In this document: piece after piece, positions 1 to 26,400 of the stretch
How positions within the stretch are numbered: position 1 is the first letter of the stretch
Layout: every line of letters begins with the position of its first letter
Origin: Trogon surrucura
Lineage: Eukaryota; Chordata; Aves; Trogoniformes; Trogonidae
Assembly: GCA_020746105.1 (NCBI GenBank)
Contig: CM036633.1
Coordinates: 8,168,501 to 8,232,500 of the forward strand
Length of the DNA stretch: 64,000 bases
Reading direction: 5' to 3'
The notes under the pieces: generated by a model
Told to the model about the DNA's origin: nothing
What the model saw: the letters and a program-made list of their open reading frames with translations, nothing else
Database searches by the model: none
Program-made: the position numbers and the translations under genes

Positions 1-14359
<14,359 letters not shown>

Positions 14360-15422
14360 GCTGCTCGGTTCAGAAGTGTCAGTAACTATGATCCGATCGA
14401 CAACTGTCCAGACACTTTCATTTCAGTACGACTGCTAAGCTTCAATTCTAACTGGTACTGCCTTTGGAGTGCTAGGTCATGGGCTGTGGCCACTGTTGTT
14501 CCAGTGGTTATTTAAGGATGCTCTTGGCTAATCATGCTTGAGAATACCTGCTGGGATGAGCACAGTAACTTAATGTGAAAACGGATAAGCTGGTGGCTCC
14601 AGAATGCACATGGAGAAAAGCAGAGGTTTATTTTATCTGCATTTTCGACATTTATTTCACTCTTGTACATGTTCAGTTGTATGTCTTTTTAAACATTACC
14701 CTTTTTCACATGGTAGTGTAGGGCCAACCATACAAGCTACCAGTTCAACGTGTATAGTAGACTATGGGGAAATTGATTTTTTCATGTATCATTCTGAATA
14801 GTTGAAATGTATATTTGTACAGTCTTTTAGACCTATTCAAGTGAAGCTTATGAAATTGTTCTTGTGTACCCATCATAGATTTGTTTCTCTTTTTTAGTGT
14901 TGCCCTGCTGTGTAATAAATGCTGTATCTAGTTTACCTAGCAAAAGCTTGAAACTGCTATAGTATGAATTTTGACAAACTTAGTTTTTGCACATAACCTT
15001 GTACAATCTCAAAACAGAGGCCAGCAACATAAAAAATTATATCTGGACTCTATTGTATTATAGAATTTTCTTGTTCTGAATATCCTTGACATTACAACTG
15101 ATGACAAACGTATTTCAGAGCCATTTTCTGAAATCTTTTAAGCTAAAAAAGAAAAATCACATGCAAGAAACAAGTTTGCAGCTACTAATTTTGACACCTT
15201 TTAGATCTGTATAAAAGTGTATTGTGTTGAAGCAGCACACTGAAACAAAAGTGCTGTGTTTTGGATATTTAGTTTTATCTTTAGTTAACACCAACAAGGT
15301 GTTGTATTCATTTATACCATCTAATATATGACACACTGTTGTAGTATGTATAATTTTGTGATCTTTATTTCCCTTTGTATTCTTCATTTAAGCATCTAAA
15401 TAAATTGCTGTATTGTGCTTAA
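14360..15422 (+). other. ADNP: ADNP 3' UTR with two polyadenylation signals
   Basis: AT-rich sequence follows the stop codon. AATAAA occurs at 14914-14919 and again at 15399-15404, the latter followed by a T/G-rich stretch (TGCTGTATTGTGCTTAATG). The distal site would give a 3' UTR of about 1.06 kb, the proximal one about 0.58 kb. The end point is inferred from signal spacing, not from transcript data. Confidence 0.8.
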
Positions 15423-18400
15423 TGTAAATATTTGCTTTATTACATGCAACTGCTACGTTCCTGTGTGGCAAATCCTACCTTGCTATGCTGGTTCCCCTCT
15501 CTTTTTTTTTTTTTTGGTTTTGTTTTGTTTTGTTTTGTTTTCTCCTCCCAAAGCGCTCCAGAGCTCTGCTGGGACATGTCTGTACAATATTTTCTTACTG
15601 AATACACGGATCTTTTCAACCATATTGAAAATCCTACAAAACTACCTTTGTCCAAATTTGTCTTTAGTGTTCTAGGATACTAACTAGTAATTTATAAATA
15701 GGATTGTAGTGATTTGCTTGTTCTGTATCCTGGAATAACTAGGCCTATGAATTACTTGCATTTTTCATCCCTTTGGACTTACTTGAACTGAGATCCCTTT
15801 TGCATATTAAAAAGTTAATCTAGAACTACATCTCTCTCTGAAGTGCTACGTATTGAGAGTAAACAATAGCGAAGGTATTGGAATACTTACCCTTTAAATG
15901 TGAAGGAGCATGCCTTGCAGCTACAGCCTTGTTTTGGCTTTGAAGAAAAAGTAATTTGAATACTAAAAATCAGTTTGTTAAAATTTGCGCTTGGCTTGTT
16001 AAAGTACAGCACTTTGGTGAGTGTGCAGTACAACGGCCAGCTGCACAACCCAAACCCCATCGAGATAATCATTTACTGAGGAGACCCTAATTGTGATGAG
16101 AACAAAACTTAATTAGAGCAATGAGTTTGATTTTACCTAATAAATATAAAAGTACCTACTTTTTGAGACTTTACAGGAACTAAGTTGACCTGTGAAATTT
16201 TCATTGATGTTGTAAAGGAGGAAATAGTTCTGTGTTCTTCAACATCTGAAACAGCAAAACCATTTCACAGAGATCTTGAGAAACCACTTAGATACCTCTC
16301 GAGCAGTCACGGGGAGGTATAACCTGTACTTTCCACGAGCGTAACAAACAAGCCACTACAGAAGCCAAAGACAAGACCATGTGTATGCTCTCACGTTCTG
16401 CAACCAGCCTGTGCTACCGACACACTTTGGAATGAGCATTTCTGGGTTTTGTTGAACTAATTGTGTGTGTGAAGCGACGACTAAAACCAGGTAGCTTTAG
16501 GTGAGGATGGTTTATAGATTTGTCCTGTTCCCTTCACAGAAGGAATACGTACATTTGTTCTGCTTTTTTAACTCGGAAGACTGGAAGTTGGACTGGCTCC
16601 CAGTTATGCGCTCCAGTGGTACGAGATACATTTTTAAGAAAAATACAAGAAAAATACTTTTGACATTTACATCAGCAAAAGAGCATCTTGTGTTTCTCTG
16701 CCTTAAAGAAAACTTGAGCCTCAGCTCATTTTGTTAGCAGGCTTTCTGAACTATTCTATTGAGGATAACTTTCCAGTGAATCAGCTGAAAGTTTAACTAC
16801 CACTTACAGATGGCAATACGTGGGTAAACTTTTGCCAACAAAACTGGGCACTCGAACTCCTACGGAAGGTTATTCCTTGTTAAGAAAACTTGGTTATGTT
16901 CCGCTGTAGGCTGTTCCATTTCACAGGAGGCTACAGTCTGAAAATTTAAGACATTTCAGAATTTGATTTGTGCCATTCCATCTAGGTTTTAAGAGATTTT
17001 ACAAATACATTTTTTAAGACTTAAAAAAAATCAAGTTTTATAGTAGTACAACAACCTCTGTTAACAAATGATATAAAAAGCTGGGTATCATTTTTGGCAT
17101 CTGCATAATATTTGTCTCAATATCTGGCAAGGTTAATATTATTTTTAATAATAATATTTAATAAACTTTAATACAATTTATTTAATTAACTCTATCAATA
17201 CAGCCAAATTTCCAAATTCTGAGCTCCTGTTTACTGTAGTCGGTTAATACTGAGACTATAAAACATGAACTGTTTAGAATGCTTCATTTGCCAGAAAATT
17301 CCATGATAGGAAATAGTATTTTATATAGTGATTAAATTAAAGGTCTTGCACAAAAATAGTCTGTCATACCAAGAATATCAAGAAGGATTGGGGGTGGTTG
17401 TTTTAAATGGCATAAACTTTCAAACAAGTTACTCTTCAAATCTGGATTTTAGCCTAGGCAAAAATTCCTTTCTAGATTTGAGGCTAACCACACATTTTTT
17501 GAGGAAGGCAAAAAGCAGAAGAGGTAAATGGCCCAATAAAACTGAAGGAACTTTAAGCCCAGATTGTGTAATCTTTACATATCACACCATTAGAATTTCA
17601 TGAGATGGCAGTTATCCAATCGTTACATACGCTATTGAAGTTCTGTAGCAGAACTCTAGAAACGTGCCGGCTGTGCTTGCAGAGTAGCCGGCTCAAGCTG
17701 ACATTTAAATTCTGCTGCTGTATTCAGCGGGAGACTGAAAACACATGAGCCTGGCCAGACTTGGGCCAGCACACCAGAGCAGAAAGACCATTAACTTAAG
17801 ACTCTAAAGGATTTGTTTCAGACACGTTACCTGAACTGAAGCAAAGCGAAGTGTGCTTTCCATCTGAAATACGCTCTCTGAAATCGAGAGGCTGTAACGG
17901 TTGAGAATGAAGTGGGAGGTTATTAGCATGGACATTGTTTCTAAACACAAGGCAGCTTTTTACACCAAAAAACTTTTTCAGAGCTGGTGTGACCTGTAAT
18001 TTGACAAATACCTGAGGATGGCAAGGGCAGGCTGGGATTGTGAAGGGGAGTTGCATTTTATACGATGCGGTTACTGGAAAGCAGCGCTGGTGGCGCCGAG
18101 CGCCAGCCGGGAGGCAGTGGGACAGCAGGGGCCCTGCTCCTCTGCTCCCACCCCTGCCCCTCGCTCCTTGAAGCACAGTTACAGCCAATGAGCTTCCCTC
18201 CAAACCGAGCGGTTACCTGCCAGCAGGGACAGACGGACAGACAGCTTTTGCTAAACTCCCAGTTCTCTATCCAGTACATCAGACACTGATGTCGCACTTG
18301 ATCTTTGCCCTCGGGTGCTGTGACTTAACCCTTTATCTACACTGCGATTTCTACTCAATCAACACCTTTTACATGGTGTTGCAGAATTATCAGCACTGAT

Positions 18401-19374
18401 GTTTTATCTCTTAAACTCTTAACCTCACTGGAAGTTCAAGTGACATTTAATGCTGCTGTCTTCTGTTCAGCAGTGTCATTTCTGTAGCAAGAACTTTCTA
18501 ATTAATATTTAACCCTTTGGCATGTATTTTTGAGACAGAAGCCTGAATATTCACCCAGTATTATTATAGGAAAATTCTATCATTCTTGCCACCAAGAATT
18601 AATAGGTTTCAAATATCCACTAACACAGTTACAGCGAGCAGTTTACCATTTCATAGTACATATATTCATACACTGTTCGGTACTAAAACAAGTTTATTTC
18701 CATTTTTCTCAGAACCAAAAGATTTCAGGAATATGTTGTGTATACCATCACTTTATTTGTGTTAATAAAGAAGCTGGTATTTGGATAAACAGGTTGGTAT
18801 AACTAAGAGTATTTTGTTCCTTCCATAACTAATTTGCCTCTCTAATACCAGCTCATCTGTAGTAATCCATTACAATAACCTGCACTGCAGAGGCAGAGAC
18901 ACTGGCTAGGTCTCTCTTCTATTGCTTTACATTTTAATTCGACTTTATCTTTCATCATCAGTCCCACTAATAAATATGAAAAGGTTGAGTTCATTTATTT
19001 CTGCATCCGAAAAGCACTGGTCTCCATGGTTACTCAAACCACGTAGCTTTACTTTCACCATAAGCTTTTTTTCTCCTTTACAGAATTTGCACTGGTTCCT
19101 CCATCTTGAGTTTTTCCACAAGTATTTTTAAAATGAGCATTTATTTCTGTTTCTCTGTATTGTACCGTATGCAAAGCCAATCACCTGAAAATCATAGAAC
19201 CTTCTCTTCCTGATGTTCCTTATTCAGAGAACTGAGTGGTTTTTGTTTCCCTAGACCTATTCTGAAGTCAAAAAAAAACCCCAAAACACACACATACGTG
19301 GAGAAGAACTGTGTTACTCGTGGTCCTGGCTACACGGCATCTGCATTACAAAACTGCACATCCAAAGGTCGGTA
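15423..19374. other. Intergenic region between convergent ADNP and BCAS4
   Basis: AT-rich, with a very A/T-dense part near 17.12-17.19 kb and a modest GC-rich patch at about 17.65-18.25 kb. Several AATAAA/TTTATT signals suggest variable 3' ends. No coding sequence is supported. Confidence 0.6.
15500..15541 (+). repeat. T-run and (TTTTG)n low-complexity repeat
   Basis: Fourteen T (15502-15515) are followed by five TTTTG-type units to 15541. It lies just beyond the ADNP 3' end and has no coding meaning. Confidence 0.9.
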
Positions 19375-19890
19375 ACAGCTTTGCGGAAAGTTTATTTATA
19401 CCATTCAAGTTATATTACACAACAGCTTGTAAAACCCTATTCCTAGTTTGAAATAGAGTGCTGGAAGCTTCAGCCATGTGCCATTTATTGCATTTTAAAA
19501 TTTTGACATTGACTTTACATTCTCTTGTAAAATCTGAACATTTGTGCATGTGTAAAGCTAGCAGGATTAGCACATTACTTGACAGTTTTAACATGCTCTA
19601 CTAGAGCCCTCTTCAACCTTCCCGTCACTGTAAGTATAAAAATGTACAGGTAACCAAAGTGAGGTTCGGTACATTTTCTTCATTGAATTAGGAAGCTTCT
19701 CAAGTAAGTGCAAACTACTGTGATCAAATCTTAGAATAAATGTTCCAGCCTCCACACAGCTACAATATGATCAGAAATTTTTAGCTTCCTTTAGACATGT
19801 TAACCAAAGATCTGAAACGTAACAGTTGGTTCTTCCTAATGTCATCAAGTACGAACCATAAGAATAAACTCAGGCGACCTTCCCTATAAA
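19375..19890 (-). other. BCAS4: Probable BCAS4 3' UTR
   Basis: Downstream of the stop on the minus strand, AATAAA signals are found at 19489-19484 and 19396-19391. Using the second one gives a 3' UTR of about 0.5 kb. Another AATAAA at 18757-18752 would give about 1.2 kb. The end is inferred from signals only. Confidence 0.5.
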
Positions 19891-19995
19891 TTAATTGTTT
19901 TGATACTTAGTACCTACATAGTTCATAGGAAAAAAGTCTTCAGTTCGGTAGAGTTTTGGCAGGTCGTAGGAGCGTTCCGCTGGTAGAGGATGTCT
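19891..19995 (-). CDS. BCAS4: BCAS4 last coding exon (residues 153-186)
   Basis: The acceptor CTTGTTTCAG ends at 19996. It encodes [10 protein letters not shown], then [13 protein letters not shown] and a short tail ending KYQNN, with TAA at 19893-19891. The phase fits exon 4. The YxLPxLYRTEDxFP segment resembles, from memory, the C-terminus of mammalian BCAS4, and this is the main support for the exon across a 23.6-kb intron. Confidence 0.87.
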   Translation of the reverse strand, partial: RHPLPAERSYDLPKLYRTEDFFPMNYVGTKYQNN

Positions 19996-22900
19996 CTGAA
20001 ACAAGAACAAGACAGAAATTAATCTTACTGTTACAGGACAGGAAATAATACTTGAAGGTGTTGACCATGTAAAAGAGACCCAGGGGTGGGGAGAGGAATC
20101 GGTATCTCAGAACTCAAGTTACTTCCCAAGACAAGATAATTGGCTCTGTAAACAGTGCTGAGAAGGTGAAGTTGTTTACTTTCACACCTGATTCTACGGA
20201 CTTTGCAATCATCTTGGCTGGATTAATATGGAACAGATAAAAATAGAGTAGAACACAAGGGAAATTAGGTTTAAAGCACAGAAAAATGCAAATGAGTAAC
20301 TGAAAAATACTGACTACAGAAGAAATATAGAAAGGGATTTGGCTTTTCTTCTGGGGTTTTTAAGAACTCAAATAATTAATTAATCCTAAATTGAGGAGAT
20401 AAAATAGTATTTCTGTAGTGTAACAATTCAAACCTCTAGCTAAAGTCCCAGTCTCAATGGAAAACGAAGAGCCTATCCCTCCCATAAAGCAAACGGTCTT
20501 CAGGCTTTAAACCTAATGTATTTCCAGAGAATAGTTTGCTGGTTAGATCTGATCCTCCTATTTATTTGTATTTAATTCTTATTCACGTGTTTCAAGATGT
20601 GCATCTGGTTACAAACATTTCTTGAGACTATCCGCTGCTACTGTGATACTTCTTTGGAATAGATACTGGCTCTCCACATACACCCAGACACAATTTAAAA
20701 AGTAAATATTCGTTTGCACTATGACCTAGGCAGTGGCCACCAAAGCTGCGCTGACGCTGTCAGAGCAGGCAGGATGAAGTGAGAGGTTCTGCTCACAAAT
20801 TCCTGGTTTGCACATCCCTGATTGCTGATCTCCGAGATCAGCACTGTGTTCTACCCGTTAGGAAATACAAACTTGCTATGGAGGAGAAACATACTCCTAG
20901 TGATAATCGTCAACAGATGCATGTGGTTCTGAAGGCTTTATGCGCAGACCCAAGCAAAAGGAGATAGGCTCGTTTTAACGGTCAGAATATTAGAATGTTT
21001 AACGTAAAATGTAAGTTTTTTCATCTAAGATTGAAAATCAACAGTCACAACCACTAAATAAGACAAGATGAAGAATCTGATCATGTAAGAATTACTAGTA
21101 ACGAGGTTCACCTCTGCAAAATAGCAAGAAGAAAAAACCCTGACCAAAGAATCTGTAAAAATAATCAGTTGTAACAACTCGCAATGGAATACTAACATCT
21201 TCTCTATTTTTCATAAAGTAGAAGCAGAGAGAATGGAAAGTTAAAAATCACTCCGGTTTTCGAAGTAAAATAATCTGGCCTTCACTTCCAGGGCAGTACT
21301 GGTAGTGGCCATATGAGGAGAAAACAAGGCAGGAGTAAGTGTTCGGAATTACAGTTACTAAACTTCACAGGTTGAGTGACAATCTGCAGAAAGCCTCGAT
21401 CAGTGTGATCAAACTTTAAAAGTAGACTCTGGATTTCCCACAGCTCATGAAACCACTGTCCTGCTCTGATTTGTAACCAACTATTTTAGAACTGCTTATT
21501 CTTAACACTATCTAGAATTCCTAGACGATGCCATGACTGCAATGAGAATTTATGGGTTGGGTTTTTTTGTGATCCCTGCAATAGCAATCTGATGCTTTGA
21601 TTAAGAATGTCTTATTACTTATCTAGTACTACACATACTATGGTTCCTTGATATATTTGGTCCCTTCTGACCTGCAGGTACTATATGTTTTCTATATACC
21701 CTCTTGACACAGGCAATTCTTTTGGGTGGCTTGCTGTAACTGTGCCATATGTACTTATAAAAGCTCCTGTTTTACATCTACCCACACCCAACTTTCATCA
21801 AGGAACACTTCTTATAAGCTTATGTCAAAGAAACTACTTCAGTCTTCATTACGTTGAAGTACAGCTGCCCAACTGGTAGTAAATGACAGACAAAGATGCC
21901 AATCCACATGACTTGACAGTATTTTAGGAGGAAGGGGTCTGAGAAAGGTTTGCTTTCACAACGGTACAAACACCACACAGGGTTAAAAGACAAGGGCATG
22001 AGGAACTTCTGGGCTGTGCACATCACACAGATGGAAGATGAAATAATTCCTTTGTGGTTGGGCTGCTGTGAAACTCAAAGGAAAAGTGATATGGTTGCCT
22101 GCTAAGGAGGAAAGGGGGGAAAAGGGAGAGGGAATGGCTTGAAATTCCAAAGCCTATTAAAATCATCAAAAGAGAAAGGTTTAAGCAGTAACAAATAGCT
22201 TTTCACCTCTAGATCACTTGATCATGTCTGCCACAATCTAATAAAGGCCATGTTACAGCCCTCAGAAAACAGGCGCCGTCCTACAGCCACCAGTGGCACT
22301 GACCACAGGAGGAGCTTGCTGAAGGCCAAGTGGCCGCAGGACTAAATGGTGTTTGTCTCCTGCAGGCTATAAAGGCCTCGGGCAAGGTTCTGTCATTTCA
22401 GTGGCCTCTGTAAGCACCTATGCACCGTAAATCCTCCTTTCTCCTCTTAACTCGTTTCTTAGGTCAGGTTTGAGATGGCCAAGCTTAGAGTTTACACTGT
22501 ACCTGAAAAACATAAGCCGGAAGGAGATGTCTGTTGAGATGCCCTGTATTCTTTGTCCCAAACTTGGAATCTGTTAATTAACTTACAGTTCCAACAATGA
22601 TTGAATAAACTGAGGAAACACAGAATAAAGGAATTATAGAGGAATTTAGCCTTTGGAAGGAAGTATAATAGGTTTAGATGAAGCTAGATCAAATAGTAGA
22701 AATGAAAGGATTAAAACATTTGAGGGAGCTTTTGAAAAATAAAGTACGCACAACAATTCTGCACTTGCAGGCAAATAAACGGCATGTAGAATCATGCCTG
22801 AAAGATTAAAACTTCTGGTGGCAATGTTAGAGACTTCAGTCAGTTGCATTTTAACAGGCAGCCAAGTTATCCATGGAGACAAGTTGTGTGACATAATATC

Positions 22901-23440
22901 TAAGGCACTAAAAGCACCCTTTGAGAAATAGTTTGAAGCCCCTAAAAGACAGGGCCGCCAGCTGATAAAGCTAAATAAACGCGAGCAGTAAGAAAATGAC
23001 CCATTTAGGAGCATCATGGTTACTCTGACAACTGCAACCTGGAATCAGAACAGCAAAGCTGGGTCAAGAGGTCATCACTTACCAGTTGTATCACATCCAG
23101 GAAACAGCTTAATTCACAGACAGATTCTACCTTCTATTGAAGAAAAATAAATGCTGGGCTGAATGTATCTGCTTGCTCAGTTTCATTGCCATAGCCAGGC
23201 TTCTCAGCCTGCACAGCAACATTACTTTTAAGGTGAGTGCCGTAAGAATTCCTGATGTGAACATGGAAATTTTTTCCCCTTCTATCCAAGTATCTACAAC
23301 TGGTCCCAAAATCCACTTTGGTACTGCTTTTATGACATGAGATGTAGGGCACCAACTCCTCAGGAACCACGAGCCCAGCTCAGCAAGAGAACTCATCCGT
23401 CCGTCCCAAGCTGTTCTCTTTCCCAACAGCCTCCCTGACA

Positions 23441-23471
<31 letters not shown>

Positions 23472-26400
23472 CAGCAGAGGTGCAGTGCCTGCCCCCCGGG
23501 CAGCAGCAGAAAGGTTTGGCATCATAAGGATTTCTGACCCTATTTCAAACGCTGTGTTTATCAAAGCTATTTGCAGTGTGCTTGGCCATTACAGCTAAAA
23601 CACTGAGCTGTTTTCACAGACAGAGAAAATAGCAGATTACCTGGAAAAAGGAGGATGGGTATCATTTCACACAGGAAAAAAAGGAAATTAACGTTCTACG
23701 CGCAGTGTCTCTGGAAACTTAGCTGATAACTTGAACTTTCTTTCTCACTCTGACAGCAATCATTCCAGATTAAGAACCACTGAAGAAAAAGTCTCCTTTA
23801 AGGTTGCCAAATTTAAAGCCTTAGTAGTAACTGAGATGTATTTACAGTAACTGCACTGTAGTAGTTATCCTTGTGAAATGAGATCCTGATCAATTTTGCT
23901 GCTTCAAAGCAGAAAATGGAGCAATATTTTGTCCACACTGACGGACTGTGGTGTTGACTGTGCCTGAAGTACTATTCATACTTCCACAGCTCCTGAATCC
24001 ATCTATTTTACATCTGCCATCTACCCACCACCTGCAGCAGCATTAATATAACTTTCCCTTGACAACAATAAACATATTTACTCCGGTTAGTTTAGAGCGA
24101 AACACTGCCAAGCTTTCTGGAGTGGATCAGCATCGCTGCAGATATCCAAAGAAAACCAAGCAGCTCAAGGAGCACTTCTCTACAGAAACCTGCAATAGCA
24201 ATTTGATTTCCACTACAAAAAATAAAATGGGATTCTTGGCTATCTAGTAATAATTATTTTTCAGATTTGGTCATTCTCACAGGTAGTAAAATCAAGACCG
24301 TAGAAATCAAAACAGGGCAAAAACTGAAATCTGTTTCTTTAGCAGTTCCAAAACCAAGCCAACATTCTCACTTTTTCCAGCGAAATTTCACAAATCATAG
24401 AATCATAGAATCATAGAATGTTAGGGATTGGAAGGGACCTCGAAAGATCATCAAGTCTAATCCCCCTGCCAGAGCAGGAATGCCTAGATTATGCTACAAA
24501 TGTCAATTAATTTTCAGTTCTACTAAAATAATAAAAACTGAAACAGCTTTGTAACTCAGAAGGCACAAGCCTTATCTTTCTTAGCACGATCATATTACCA
24601 TCTCTATTATAAATCATAATCTTTTTCTTCTTGTTGTTCTGAACACTTTGTGTAAGCACTTCAGAGCAAGGCCAGTTCCATGCAAGCTCCAGAAAGCATC
24701 ATATATACCCTTTTGCCTCAAATTAGTTATTAACGACAACCTTTCATGTCTGACTTATTCTAGAATCTCTCCAAGGGAAGGATAAATTAGGCTTCCCTTT
24801 GTGAACTGCAATACCATGAAAACATGTGAAAATAGTCTAACAGCTACTTTTATGCCATAAATAGTAATGGGATTCAAAAATCAAAATGATTTTAAAAAAG
24901 AGTACAGGAGGAAAAAAACCCACAATACCCTCTTTTCTCTCCCCCCTCAACCTCTTCAGCAAAGATCTATTCAAAAGCTACAATAGTGAGCACTGCACAA
25001 ATCAATAATCTTGCTGAAGCCATGGGAAATGCAGTTTATTAGCTCTTCAATAAGGAGACAGACACACAAGGATGCAGCGGCTCTTCCGCCAAAAGAGTGT
25101 GGGATGCAGAAGAGATGCGACAGCTTTGAAGAATCTTGCTGCAAAATGTGTTCTCCCTAAGTGTGTAGTCTAAGATTTTGTGCTTAGGCATGTTATCCAC
25201 CACGCTTTTTTCTCTTCAGTGATGGATCTAGATTCTCACTAATTACATCACAATTTTCCCGATACACTGTTACCAGAAGGAATGTGTCCTTTAAAAAGGA
25301 AAGTCTGGATTTGTTTTGCCATTTGTGACTGGTCTGACAGTCTGCGAGGCTAAGGCAGACTGCCCTGGCTTCAGCACTCCCAGTCTCTCAATTTATTTCT
25401 GGACAAGAAGCAGTAATCTATCCAGGGCTGCTCCTCGTATGTTGATCTTCAGGACAGCCAAAAGGAAATGGGAGTGAAAGACTGAGATAAACCAAGATAA
25501 ATAATAACAGTAATACCTGGCATTTCTGTCTACAGAAGCACGAGGGGCAGAAATTGGCCATTTGACCTTCACAATAACCTTCTAACACAAATACGCTCAT
25601 TTTACTAGCAAAATGACTCTGTACATTCTTTGCTGTGGTTTTTACTACAAGGTCTGCTCCCAGAATTGCCAGGTCCCCATCTAATGGCACAATCTAAGGA
25701 TGTATGTAAGACGGGCAGATCCAAACAGGGACTATTACAGTAAAATGGTAAAAAACCAACCCAACAAAAACAAACAGATGCATCAAAATGCATGGAACGA
25801 GATGGATGTATTTAAGGATGCTTAAGTTGGCAGTTCACATCATTGTAAGGCTTCTGTCAGTCATCTCAATGGTCAAGGCAATTGGTGGAGATTCCTGATG
25901 ACTGGAAAAAAAGCCAAATGTCATGCTTATCTTCAAGAAGGCTGTCCTGGTTTAAGGAGGAAGATACAGGGATCTACGAGGATGTTCAGCCTAACCTCAG
26001 TCCCAGAGAAAATATGGAGCAAATCCTTTTGGAATCCATTTCCAGCACTTTACAGAAGAGACTATTGAAAAGAAACAGCATAGATCTAATCAGGGCAAAC
26101 AATAGATAGCTAACCTAATTAACAGCTGGCTAGAAAGCAGCTTTGCAGAGAAAGTACTGGTGGTCCTCAGAGACAAGAAGCTGAACCTGAACAGCAAGAT
26201 GCTCCAGCAGTGATGAAAGCTAACAGTGTACTGGTATGAGAACAGGCACAACCAACAGACTGAGCGAGGCAACCACTTCCTGCTATTTTGCCATGAGACT
26301 CAATCTGGAGTACTGTGTCTGATTTTGGGCTCCCCAGTTCATGAAGGATTTACTGGACTGACATACTTGGAGCAAGTCCAGCAGAGGACAGTCAAGATGC

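Noticed and set aside
23441..23478. Tandem repeat as CRISPR or satellite array
   Set aside because: The unit is 6 bases without spacers; it is a short simple repeat.
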